Assembly: GCA_016210245.1 (NCBI GenBank)
Contig: JACQUR010000233.1
Span: forward strand, 1-16,732
Length of the DNA stretch: 16,732 nt
Source: Chloroflexota bacterium
Lineage (GTDB): Bacteria > Chloroflexota > UBA6077 > JACQUR01
Direction of reading: 5' to 3'
The position numbers were made by a program, and so were the translations under genes. Under the pieces are notes generated by a model. It made no database searches. It saw only the letters and a program-made list of their open reading frames with translations, and was not told the origin of the DNA. Below, one piece after another: positions 6,925 to 13,900 of the stretch; the stretch's first letter is position 1, and each line of letters opens with the position of its first letter.

Positions 6925-7116
6925 GTGGAGTGGGATCCCGAAACCTACCTCTACGTCGGGATAGTGCCCGGCATTCCCGGTGCGCACACTCAGGGGGCCA
7001 CACTGGACGAGCTGCAGCGGAACCTCAAAGAGGTGCTCGAGTTGTGCCTGGAGGAGCAACCTCTCGAAGACGCGCCTCGGTTCGTGGGTATCCAGCAGAT
7101 TGAAGTCGCCGGGTGA
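6925..7116 (+). CDS. HicB-like antitoxin (N-terminally shortened)
   Basis: A 63-aa protein with the compact HicB fold pattern: strand EWDPETYLYVGIVPGIPG, the HTQG turn, then a helix (LDELQRNLKEVLELCLEE) and a final FVGIQQIEV strand. Family members usually carry a few more residues at the start, completing the first strand. In this frame a TGA lies only 12 nt upstream of the GTG at 6925, and no Shine-Dalgarno is seen, so the gene is probably the body of a frameshifted hicB (see 6876-6924). HicB normally pairs with the RNase toxin HicA, but no HicA-like frame is adjacent, so this is an orphan antitoxin or an unrelated HicB-fold protein. Confidence 0.75.
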   Translation: MEWDPETYLYVGIVPGIPGAHTQGATLDELQRNLKEVLELCLEEQPLEDAPRFVGIQQIEVAG

Positions 7117-7139
7117 GTCGACTGCCCGCCGTCGACTTC
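7100..7139 (+). terminator. Weak stem-loop at the end of the HicB-like gene
   Basis: TGAAGTCG (7100-7107) pairs with CGACTTCA (7132-7139), with two GTCGAC palindromes in the loop. It overlaps the stop codon of the HicB-like gene. No T-run follows, so termination is only a guess. The rest of 7117-7249 contains no gene that I recognise and may include the left end of the insertion sequence remnant. Confidence 0.25.
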
Positions 7140-7249
7140 AGGACATTGAGCTAACGCCTGAGCTAGGCCTTATCCATTTGTAGTGGACTAGACAGAACGT
7201 GAACGGCAGGGTACGCTGGCTCACACCCAACCATCACGAAGGGGGAGCC

Positions 7250-7387
7250 ATGAGTACCCTGCCTGCCGAGATCGTAGCCGTGCTGGGCCACTCTGAGCGA
7301 GTCTTCAGCCACCGCGTCTGGGAACGGGCGAAGGTGCTGGTAGTGGGTGCCATCCTGGCGTCGGGGCAGCGCACCACTGCCGGTGGC
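7250..7387 (+). pseudogene. Transposase N-terminal fragment (DDE, IS701/IS4-like)
   Basis: ATG at 7250 follows GGGGGAG. About 44 residues match the start of a transposase family common in Chloroflexota as I remember it: LPAEIVAVLG, then VWERAKVLVVGAILASGQRT. Similarity ends near 7381, where the family would continue into TAALRVMGLS-like sequence. The open frame then runs into sequence that is really the 3' end of the minus-strand gene stopping at 7391. All catalytic Asp/Glu residues are missing, so it is not functional. The matching C-terminal fragment lies at about 9903-10246. Confidence 0.75.
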
Positions 7388-7390
7388 GAG

Positions 7391-8710
7391 CTAGAGCGAT
7401 TCCGAGGTTGGTTGGACAGACAGGTAGTCGACGAGGAATACATCGTCCCGGCACCCCACCAGGTCCGGCACATCCGGACACGCGTTGAGCCGTACGTTCA
7501 GGACCTCGTGTGGGATGATGGCGCCGAGGTACGACACCTCGATGATTGGGGCGCCATTACCCGGGTCGACTGTCAGGGTGACGACGTCATCAGCCCAGCG
7601 CAGTGTCAGCAGGAGCGGTTCCCCCGCGGGCGTTCGGGACGCCAGGTCGTCCCAGCCGGGTAGCGCGAGGTAGACTTGGTCCTCGGGGTCGCCGTGGCAT
7701 TGCCCCGTGTCGTCAGGAACGGGATTAAGAATGCCCAGTATCCCGTTGGGCTTAAATACGATCCCGCGGTGACACTCGCCTTCCCAGCGCTCAAAGCCGA
7801 TGCTGGAGTCGCTGAAGCCCGCGTTCGGCTTCCAATCGCCGGACGAAATCGCGGTGCGGAGGGTCGCGTACTGGAAGGATGCACGACTCTCGATGTTGCT
7901 CTGGTGGAGGTAGAGCGCCCCCCCGACGACGTCTGGGGACCCCGCTACCACGAGCCAATCCGACTCGTCGAGGGCTGGACCATCAAAGTCTTCGCGAAGG
8001 GTGGCACGCAGTGGTGGAGGCGGTGGGACAGGTGGCACAGCACTCGGTGGCGCCGGGAGAGGCGGGACAGGTGGCGGTGGCACAGGTGTCGGGATCGGCG
8101 AAGGCGTCCTGGAAGGTTGAGGCGCGGGACTGGACGTCCGGGTAGGCCCAACCGTGGGTGAAGGTACGGACGTCAGCGAGACGTTCAGCGTGCCGTCATT
8201 GTCACGGTAGCAGCTGTCCCTAGCCCCGCCCAGACAGGTCCCCCGGTTGTCGTTCATCCCGAGCCACAGCACACCACTGGCCGGCATCGTTACCGTCGCA
8301 CTCAGCTCCCCGCTGGGCCAGCGCGGGCTGCTGCCGGGACCGAAGAGTGCGAAATAGGTGCCGGCCACCCGGCCGATGAGGGCCCCGATCGGCGCGACCG
8401 CGGGGCATTCGCATGGCTCGATGCGGTCTCTACCGGTCGGACCCGTCCAGGCCGACCCGGTGTACCACTGCCCGGACGCAGTGATTCGCAGCACCTGGCC
8501 CTGGGTGACCTGCACGCCGGTGTTTGTGAGGATGTCTTCAGTCCAGCGAACGTGGCCCGGGACGGCGATCTTGATCGTGCCCGGATCAGCATCTGGGGCC
8601 TCTTGCCCGGCCGCGGTCCGGCCGATCACGATCGCTACCACTAGCACCGTGGCCAGGACCGCCACCACCAGACCCGAGATCTTGACGACCCCGGCAAGCT
8701 TCCTTAGCAT
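7391..8710 (-). CDS. Membrane-anchored protein with LecA/PA-IL-like and concanavalin-like domains
   Basis: A 439-aa extracytoplasmic protein. ATG at 8710 has a strong GAGGAGG 9 nt upstream. Order: membrane anchor or signal segment (about 10-30); a LecA/PA-IL-like domain (about 45-182) with GPTGRDR, PCEC at 99-102, GALIGRV, LGMNDN at 150-155 and CYRDNDGTLNV; a Pro/Thr/Ser-rich linker (about 183-235); and a C-terminal LamG/DUF1080-like beta-sandwich (about 238-435) beginning LREDFDGPALDESDW. PA-IL binds galactose through calcium held by Asp, Thr and two Asn residues; the NDN and DN-x-G positions here look compatible with a metal site. Cysteines 100, 102, 159 and 167 may form disulphides. The same domain occurs in the divergent 8837 gene, so the two may bind the same glycan. 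The stop lies within about 10 nt of the transposase breakpoint. Confidence 0.8.
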   Translation of the reverse strand: MLRKLAGVVKISGLVVAVLATVLVVAIVIGRTAAGQEAPDADPGTIKIAVPGHVRWTEDILTNTGVQVTQGQVLRITASGQWYTGSAWTGPTGRDRIEPCECPAVAPIGALIGRVAGTYFALFGPGSSPRWPSGELSATVTMPASGVLWLGMNDNRGTCLGGARDSCYRDNDGTLNVSLTSVPSPTVGPTRTSSPAPQPSRTPSPIPTPVPPPPVPPLPAPPSAVPPVPPPPPLRATLREDFDGPALDESDWLVVAGSPDVVGGALYLHQSNIESRASFQYATLRTAISSGDWKPNAGFSDSSIGFERWEGECHRGIVFKPNGILGILNPVPDDTGQCHGDPEDQVYLALPGWDDLASRTPAGEPLLLTLRWADDVVTLTVDPGNGAPIIEVSYLGAIIPHEVLNVRLNACPDVPDLVGCRDDVFLVDYLSVQPTSESL

Positions 8711-8836
8711 GGTAAGAATCCTCCTCTGCCAGGCGATCGTCTCGCCGCCTGCAGCAACAGTGTACGCTTCCCAAGAGAAGTCGAGGCCGCGCAAGGACCG
8801 CAGCGATACCGCAAACAACCCGCAATAGGCCAGGAC
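8711..8836. promoter_or_regulatory. Divergent intergenic region with a candidate operator
   Basis: This 126-bp region separates the two divergent LecA-domain genes. GGCGA-TCGTC-TCGCC at 8732-8746 is an inverted repeat with 5-bp arms, placed between the minus-strand ribosome site and a possible minus-strand -10 (TACACT, 8764-8759). It is a candidate site for the HTH domain of the 8837 product. A second short inverted repeat, CTTC/GAAG, lies at 8767-8780. No convincing plus-strand promoter was identified. Confidence 0.35.
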
Positions 8837-9805
8837 ATGCTCGTGAAGCCGTCCGGATTCATTCGTCGACCGATCGCGACGTTGGTAGTCGTGTTGATTG
8901 CCCTCGTGGTCGATGTTGGAGTGGTGGGCTGGTGGTTGTTGGCAGCGGATCCGTGCGCTCGGGCGAGCCTGAGTTGCACGGAATCAACAGTGCCCGCCCG
9001 TCCAGAGAACCCGGGACGAGATGTCCTCACTTCGACGGGCCTTATGCTTCAAAGCGGAGACCGCGTCAGCATGTGGGCTGAGGGAACCTGGAACGTCGGA
9101 CTCGGTCCAGTTGGTCCAGATGGCAACAGAGGCCCCTGTGAGTGCTACGCTGGCACTGAGCAACCCGGCGCGCTTGTCGCGAGGGTTGGCGAGCAGGGCG
9201 CGCGTTTCCTGGTTGGGAGCGGGGCCACGATCACGGCTGCGGGCGAGGGAGACCTGTTCCTCGGCAGCAACGACAACATGGGTCCGTGCTCCCGCGTTGC
9301 CGGCTCCTGTTATGAGGACAACTCCGGCACGCTGACTGTTCGGGTCGCCGTCAACAACCCCTGGAGCTTACCACCGTTGTGGGTCGTCATCGCGTCTGTC
9401 GTGTTGAACGCTTCGACGATCTATCTCATCAGACGGCACTTGCGTCGGCCAACTGACCCACCGCCACCGCTGCCACCACCGCCACCGCCGCCACCGCCGC
9501 GGTCGTACGGATCTGTGGTGAGTAACGTGAGGGATGTGATGATGATGACGCAAGCGGGATTAGCCGGCGAAATGAACAACTTAAGTGAGGACGTGGTCCA
9601 AAAGGTGGAGAGCGGACGTCAGGCTCCTAGCCGCAACTTCGAACGTGAATTCGTGGCCTTTTGTGACAGATGGAGCGAGACGCATCCGGACCCCCTTCGG
9701 CAGGTCGACATTACCGAGGATGAACTGCATAACCTCGCGGAGGCGGCGCGGCGTCTCGCGAAATCTAAAGCAACGCCCACGAAATCTGAAGCAAAGCCGC
9801 GGTGA
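8837..9805 (+). CDS. Transmembrane LecA-like receptor with cytoplasmic XRE-type HTH
   Basis: A 322-aa protein. A short basic N-terminus (FIRRP) precedes TM1 (about 13-36). An extracytoplasmic LecA/PA-IL-like domain follows (about 55-172), with GPDGNRGPCEC, GALVARVG, LFLGSNDN at 140-147 and CYEDNSGTLTV. TM2 (about 179-198) is followed by RRHLRR, which predicts both tails inside the cell. A Pro-rich linker (about 207-221) leads to an XRE-like helix-turn-helix (about 228-278): TQAGLAGEMN, then LSEDVVQKVESGRQAPS. A helical Lys-rich tail ends the protein. The layout suggests a one-component sensor that binds a glycan or other ligand outside and DNA inside. The recognition helix looks divergent, so DNA binding is inference. 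Cysteines 101, 103, 151 and 158 match those of the divergent partner. ATG at 8837 has only a weak AGGA upstream. The gene looks less GC-rich than the flanking core genes. Confidence 0.8.
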   Translation: MLVKPSGFIRRPIATLVVVLIALVVDVGVVGWWLLAADPCARASLSCTESTVPARPENPGRDVLTSTGLMLQSGDRVSMWAEGTWNVGLGPVGPDGNRGPCECYAGTEQPGALVARVGEQGARFLVGSGATITAAGEGDLFLGSNDNMGPCSRVAGSCYEDNSGTLTVRVAVNNPWSLPPLWVVIASVVLNASTIYLIRRHLRRPTDPPPPLPPPPPPPPPRSYGSVVSNVRDVMMMTQAGLAGEMNNLSEDVVQKVESGRQAPSRNFEREFVAFCDRWSETHPDPLRQVDITEDELHNLAEAARRLAKSKATPTKSEAKPR

Positions 9806-9820
9806 AACCTTCAGGGTTTC
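9804..9820 (+). terminator. Short stem-loop at the receptor gene stop codon
   Basis: GAAACC (9804-9809) and GGTTTC (9815-9820) pair around TTCAG, overlapping the TGA stop. Only a mixed GTTCT follows, so it is at best a weak terminator. The rest of 9821-9902 contains no recognisable gene. Confidence 0.25.
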
Positions 9821-9902
9821 GTTCTACGGCATGTGGAACAGCGTCGAGCCATTTGACCATGCGGTCCACGTTCATGGTCATCGCGATGGTCACGTGTTGC
9901 CG

Positions 9903-10246
9903 GGTGGTCGGACCTGGCCATCCTCCGCACTACGCCCGCCCTGCTCGGCCTCTGCTCGCTGGTGGCCCTGTTTGCCCACGAGTTCCTCCAGGGGCGGCCC
10001 CTGCCCACTCGCCAAGCCGCCTGGTACGCCAAAGACGCTCCGACCTTCATCGATACCCTGGCGCTCGTCCGACGGCACCTCTGGTCGGTCCCGATTGCTT
10101 CCAGGTCGCCCGAGGAACCCGACATGGTGAAAATCCCGCGGGCGCTCTGGGAGCGCCTCACCGACACCCTGGCGTTCGCAGCGGAAATGGACAAAGCCTA
10201 CCTGAGCAGTTCCGAGAGGAATTGGGGCGACAGTAACCCGAGATAG
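9903..10246 (+). pseudogene. Transposase C-terminal fragment (same family as 7250)
   Basis: From about 9903 the frame reads WSDLAILRTTPALLGL, then a hydrophobic stretch, LPTRQAAWYAKDAPTF, LALVRRHLW and PDMVKIPRALWERLTDTLAFAAE, ending at TAG 10246. This is the typical tail of the transposase family whose start is found at 7250. The frame is closed by a TGA at 9854-9856 and lacks the catalytic core. A GTG at 9962 could in principle start a 94-aa product, but nothing suggests it is used. 10247-10296 contains no further gene. Confidence 0.75.
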
Positions 10247-10296
10247 GCATTGGGACGTCGCTCCCCTCGCCGCGCCCCAGCACTCACCGCCCATCG

Positions 10297-10305
10297 TGCT
10301 AGAAT
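10297..10305 (+). promoter_or_regulatory. Extended -10 promoter of pth-mfd
   Basis: TGCTAGAAT is a TG-N-TAGAAT extended -10, nearly identical to the one before the glycosidase gene. Transcription would begin at about 10312-10313, exactly at the base of the hairpin 10313-10337. Confidence 0.6.
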
Positions 10306-10312
10306 AACCCTC

Positions 10313-10337
10313 GGGGCTGGTCGAAGCGACCAGCCCC
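10313..10337 (+). promoter_or_regulatory. GC-rich hairpin at the predicted 5' end of the pth-mfd mRNA
   Basis: GGGGCTGGTCG (10313-10323) pairs perfectly over 11 bp with CGACCAGCCCC (10327-10337) around an AAG loop. Because the predicted start site is at its first base, the transcript would begin with this stem. That suggests a 5' stabilising structure rather than a terminator; only TT follows it. The ribosome site GAGGTG is at 10340-10345. Confidence 0.6.
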
Positions 10338-10355
10338 TTGAGGTGTTAACGCCAC

Positions 10356-10916
10356 GTGAAGCTCATCATCGGCCTGGGCAACCCCGGGAAGGAGTACGCG
10401 GACGACCGCCACAACGCTGGCTTTCTGGCGGTGGAGCGGCTGGCCGAGCGGCTGGGGGTGCGCTTCAACCAGAAGCGCGCCCGGAGCCTGGTGGCAGCGG
10501 CCGAGGTGGACGGCGAGCGGGTCTCCCTGGCCAAGCCCCAGACCTACATGAACCTGAGCGGCGAGGCGGTGCGGCGGCTGCTGGCCGAGCTGGGGGTGAG
10601 GCCGGACGACCTGCTGGTGGTCTACGACGACGTCGACCTCCCGCTGGGCACGCTGCGCCTCCGCCCGCGCGGCGGCCCGGGCACCCACAACGGCATGCGC
10701 TCCATCGTCCAGGCGCTCGGCACCGAGGCCTTCCCGCGCCTGCGCCTGGGCATCGGCGCGCCGGGTGAGGCCCAGGAGCTACGCGACTACGTGCTCCACC
10801 CCTTTCAGCCTGCCGAGCGGGCGCTCGCCCAGGAGACGCTCGAGCGGGCCGTCGAGGCGATGCTCACGTTCATTCGCCACGACGTAGCGACGGCGATGAA
10901 CCGCTACAACCGATGA
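10356..10916 (+). CDS. pth: Peptidyl-tRNA hydrolase
   Basis: A 186-aa cytoplasmic enzyme that frees tRNA from peptidyl-tRNAs dropped by stalled ribosomes. Family signatures are in place: IGLGNPGKEY at 5-14 with Asn9, the catalytic His19 in DRHNAGF, KPQTYMNLSG, DDVDLPLG and GGPGTHNGMRS. Length is normal for bacterial Pth, so it should be functional. GTG at 10356 is the start, giving MKLIIGLGNPG, with GAGGTG 10 nt upstream. Its TGA overlaps the mfd start codon (ATGA, 10913-10916), so the two are translationally coupled. Pth followed by Mfd is a frequent bacterial gene order. Confidence 0.97.
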   Translation: MKLIIGLGNPGKEYADDRHNAGFLAVERLAERLGVRFNQKRARSLVAAAEVDGERVSLAKPQTYMNLSGEAVRRLLAELGVRPDDLLVVYDDVDLPLGTLRLRPRGGPGTHNGMRSIVQALGTEAFPRLRLGIGAPGEAQELRDYVLHPFQPAERALAQETLERAVEAMLTFIRHDVATAMNRYNR

Positions 10917-13900
10917 TGCTCGCCGCGCTCCTCCCCCGCCTCCTGGACGCGCCCGGCCTGCGCGCCCTCGTCGAGCGCCTCCGCACTGCCTCCGCCTCAG
11001 GGGCGCAGTGCTCGACGCCGGACGTGGCCAAGCCCGCGCTCGTGGCCGCGCTCCACGCTGCCTGGCGGCGCCCGATTCTGCTGGTGGCCGCCCGCCCCGG
11101 GGGGGCGCGGCGCTACGTGGACGAGCTGGCCCTGTGGTTGGCCGAGCCCGACCAACTCGTCCACTTCCCGGAGACTGACGCCCTGCCCTACGAGCCGCTG
11201 CCGCCCGAGGCCGACCAGACGGCCGAGCGGGTGGGCGTGCTGGCGCGCCTGGCGGCGGGCGAGGGCTGCCCGCTGGTGGTGGCCTCGGTGCGGGCGCTGG
11301 CCGACAAGCTCATGAGCCCGGCCGAGTTCGGGCTGGCCGGCGGCTGGATCCACCGCGGCCAGCAGGTGAGCCCTCGGGCGCTGATGGCCGCCTGGCTCGA
11401 GGCCGGCTACGAGCACGTGCCCACGGTCGAGGCGCCGGGCCAGTTCGCGCACCGGGGCGGCATCGTAGATGTGTTCCCGTCCGGACGCGCGGCGGACGAC
11501 CCGGCGGGGGCGTACCGGATCGAGTTCTGGGGCGACGAGATCGACTCCATCCGGACGGTGGACCCGGCCACCCAGCGCTCGTCCGAGCAGGTCGAGCGTG
11601 CGCTCGTCCCCCCGGCCCACGAGGTGCTGGCTCGGGCGCCTGCGCTCGACTGGCCCGCCAGGAACGGGGCAGGCCCGCCGGTCCCCCTGGCGGCGCGCCT
11701 CCACGTCTGGCGCGGCACCCTGGGGTCGGCCACCCTGCTCGACTACCTGCCGCCGGGCGCCCTGGTCCTGCTGGACGAGCCGCGGCAGCTCGATACCTCT
11801 TGGGCCGAGCTGGAGGCGGAGGCGGAGCAACTGCGCGACGAGCTGGTCCGGCGGGGCGAGCTGCCCGCCGGGCTGGCGCAGCCCTACGTGGGCTGGCGCG
11901 AGCTGGAGGCCCGGCTGCGCGGGGCAGCCCGCCCGGTGGTCGTGCTCCAGCACGACCCGGCCGACGAGACTCTGTCGGTCGTGTCCGCGCCGGTCTTCGC
12001 CGGGCGGCTGCGCGCCTTCCTGGACCACGTTGCGCAGACCGCGCGGGACAAACCGGGCGTGTACACAGTCGTCGTGAGCCGGCAGACGGCCCGCCTGGGC
12101 GAGCTGCTGGCCGAAAGGGGGCTGGTGAGTGGGAACGCCCTCACCCCGGGAGCAGAAGGCAGAAGGCAGAAGGCAGAAGGCAGTCTTCAACCTCCAGCCT
12201 CCAACCTGCAGCCGGGGGAGGCAGACGGCAGAAGGCAGGGAGACGGGGCGCGGCCGCGGGTCGTGCTGCTGGAGGGGGCGCTGGCGGAGGGGTGGTGCTC
12301 GGAGGCGCTGGGGGTGGAGCTGTTCACCGATGGCGAGCTGTTCGGGCTGCGCCAGGTCCGCCGCCCCGTGCGCCGGGCGCGCCGGGCCGCGGCGCGCGAC
12401 GCCTTCCTGAGCGACCTGGCCGAGGGGGACCTGGTGGTCCACGTCGACCACGGCATCGGCCGCTACCGGGGCCTGGTCCGCATGGCGCCGCCTGGGGAGC
12501 CACGCCCGGCCGAGGCCGCGGTGCGCGACTACCTGGTGCTGGAGTACGCCTCGAGCGACCGGCTGTACGTGCCGGTCGAGCAGGCGGACCGCGTGGCGCG
12601 CTACGTGGGCGGGGGCGAGGACGCGCCGGGCCTGACCCGCCTGGGCAGCGGCGAGTGGAGCCGGGCCAAGCAGCGCGTGCGCCGCGCCGTGCGCGACATC
12701 GCCCGCGAGCTGCTGGAGCTGTACGCGGCGCGCGACACGGCCGAGGGCTTCGCCTTCCCGCCGGACTCCGCCTGGCAGAGCGAGCTGGAGGCGGCCTTCC
12801 CCTTCGTGGAGACGCCCGACCAGGCGCGGGCCATCGAGGAGACCAGGGCCGACATGGAGCGGCCGCGGCCCATGGATCGGCTGCTGGTGGGCGACGTGGG
12901 CTATGGCAAGACCGAGGTGGCGCTGCGCGCCGCCTTCAAGGCGGTGCTGGGTGGCCGGCAGGTGGCCGTGCTGGTGCCCACCACCGTCCTCGCCCAGCAG
13001 CACTTCAACACCTTCCGAGAGCGGCTGGGCGCCTTCCCGGTGCGGGTGGAGGTGCTCTCCCGCTTCCGCTCCGAGCGCGACCAGCGGGCGGTGGTCGAGG
13101 GTCTGGCCGCCGGGGCGGTGGATATCTGCATCGGCACCCACCGGCTGATCCAGAAGGACGTGTACTTCAAAGACCTGGGCCTGGTGATCATCGACGAGGA
13201 GCAGCGCTTCGGGGTGAGCCACAAGGAGCGGCTGAAGCAGTTGCGCAAGGAGGTGGACGTGCTGACCCTGACCGCCACGCCCATCCCGCGCACCCTGCAC
13301 ATGGCCCTCTCCGGGGTGCGCGACATGAGCACCATCGAGACCGCGCCGGAGAGCCGCGTGCCAATCCGCACGTACGTGTCCGAGTATGACGAGAGGCTCA
13401 TCCACGAGGCGATCGTGCGCGAGCTGGAGCGCGGCGGGCAGGTCTACCTCGTCCACAACCGGGTCCAGGGGATCGAGTACGTGGCCAACCGACTGCGCCG
13501 GCTGGTGCCCGAGGCCAGGATCGCGGTGGGGCACGGCCAGATGCCGGAGGAGCAGCTCGAGCGGGTGATGCTCGACTTCGCGGACGGGGCGACCGACGTG
13601 CTGGTCTGCACCACGATCATCGAGTCCGGGCTCGACATCCCGAACGTCAACACCATCATCGTCAACAACGCCCACCAGTTCGGCCTGGCCCAGCTCTACC
13701 AGCTCCGCGGGCGAGTGGGTCGAAGCGCGGCTCGCGCCTACGCCTACTTCTTCTACACCCATGATGGCTCCCTGACCGAGACGGCGGAGCAGCGACTGCG
13801 GACCATCTACGAGGCCACGGAGTTGGGGGCGGGGTTCCGGATCGCCATGAAGGACCTGGAGATCCGCGGGGCGGGCAACCTGCTGGGCGCCGAGCAGAGC

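Larger units (their letters stand above)
7250..10246 (+). mobile_element. Gutted insertion sequence with a two-gene cassette in place of its core
   Basis: An N-terminal (7250-7387) and a C-terminal (about 9903-10246) piece of one transposase family lie in the same orientation and in colinear order. Between them are two divergent membrane protein genes instead of the 250-300 residues of catalytic core. I could not find terminal inverted repeats or target duplications by eye. It may be one IS with a replaced middle, or two deleted IS copies flanking a cargo. Confidence 0.6.

Noticed and set aside
7117..7249. A hicA toxin gene next to the HicB-like gene
   Set aside because: No open frame with HicA features (basic, with the GGSHxxW-type motif) was found on either side.
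7199..7663. A complete 154-aa plus-strand gene
   Set aside because: Only residues from 7250 to about 7387 are transposase-like. The rest is antisense to the 3' end of the membrane protein gene at 7391-8710.
9461..9502. Triplet-type repeat (CCGCCA/CCACCG) as a separate repeat element
   Set aside because: It simply encodes the proline-rich linker of the receptor protein.
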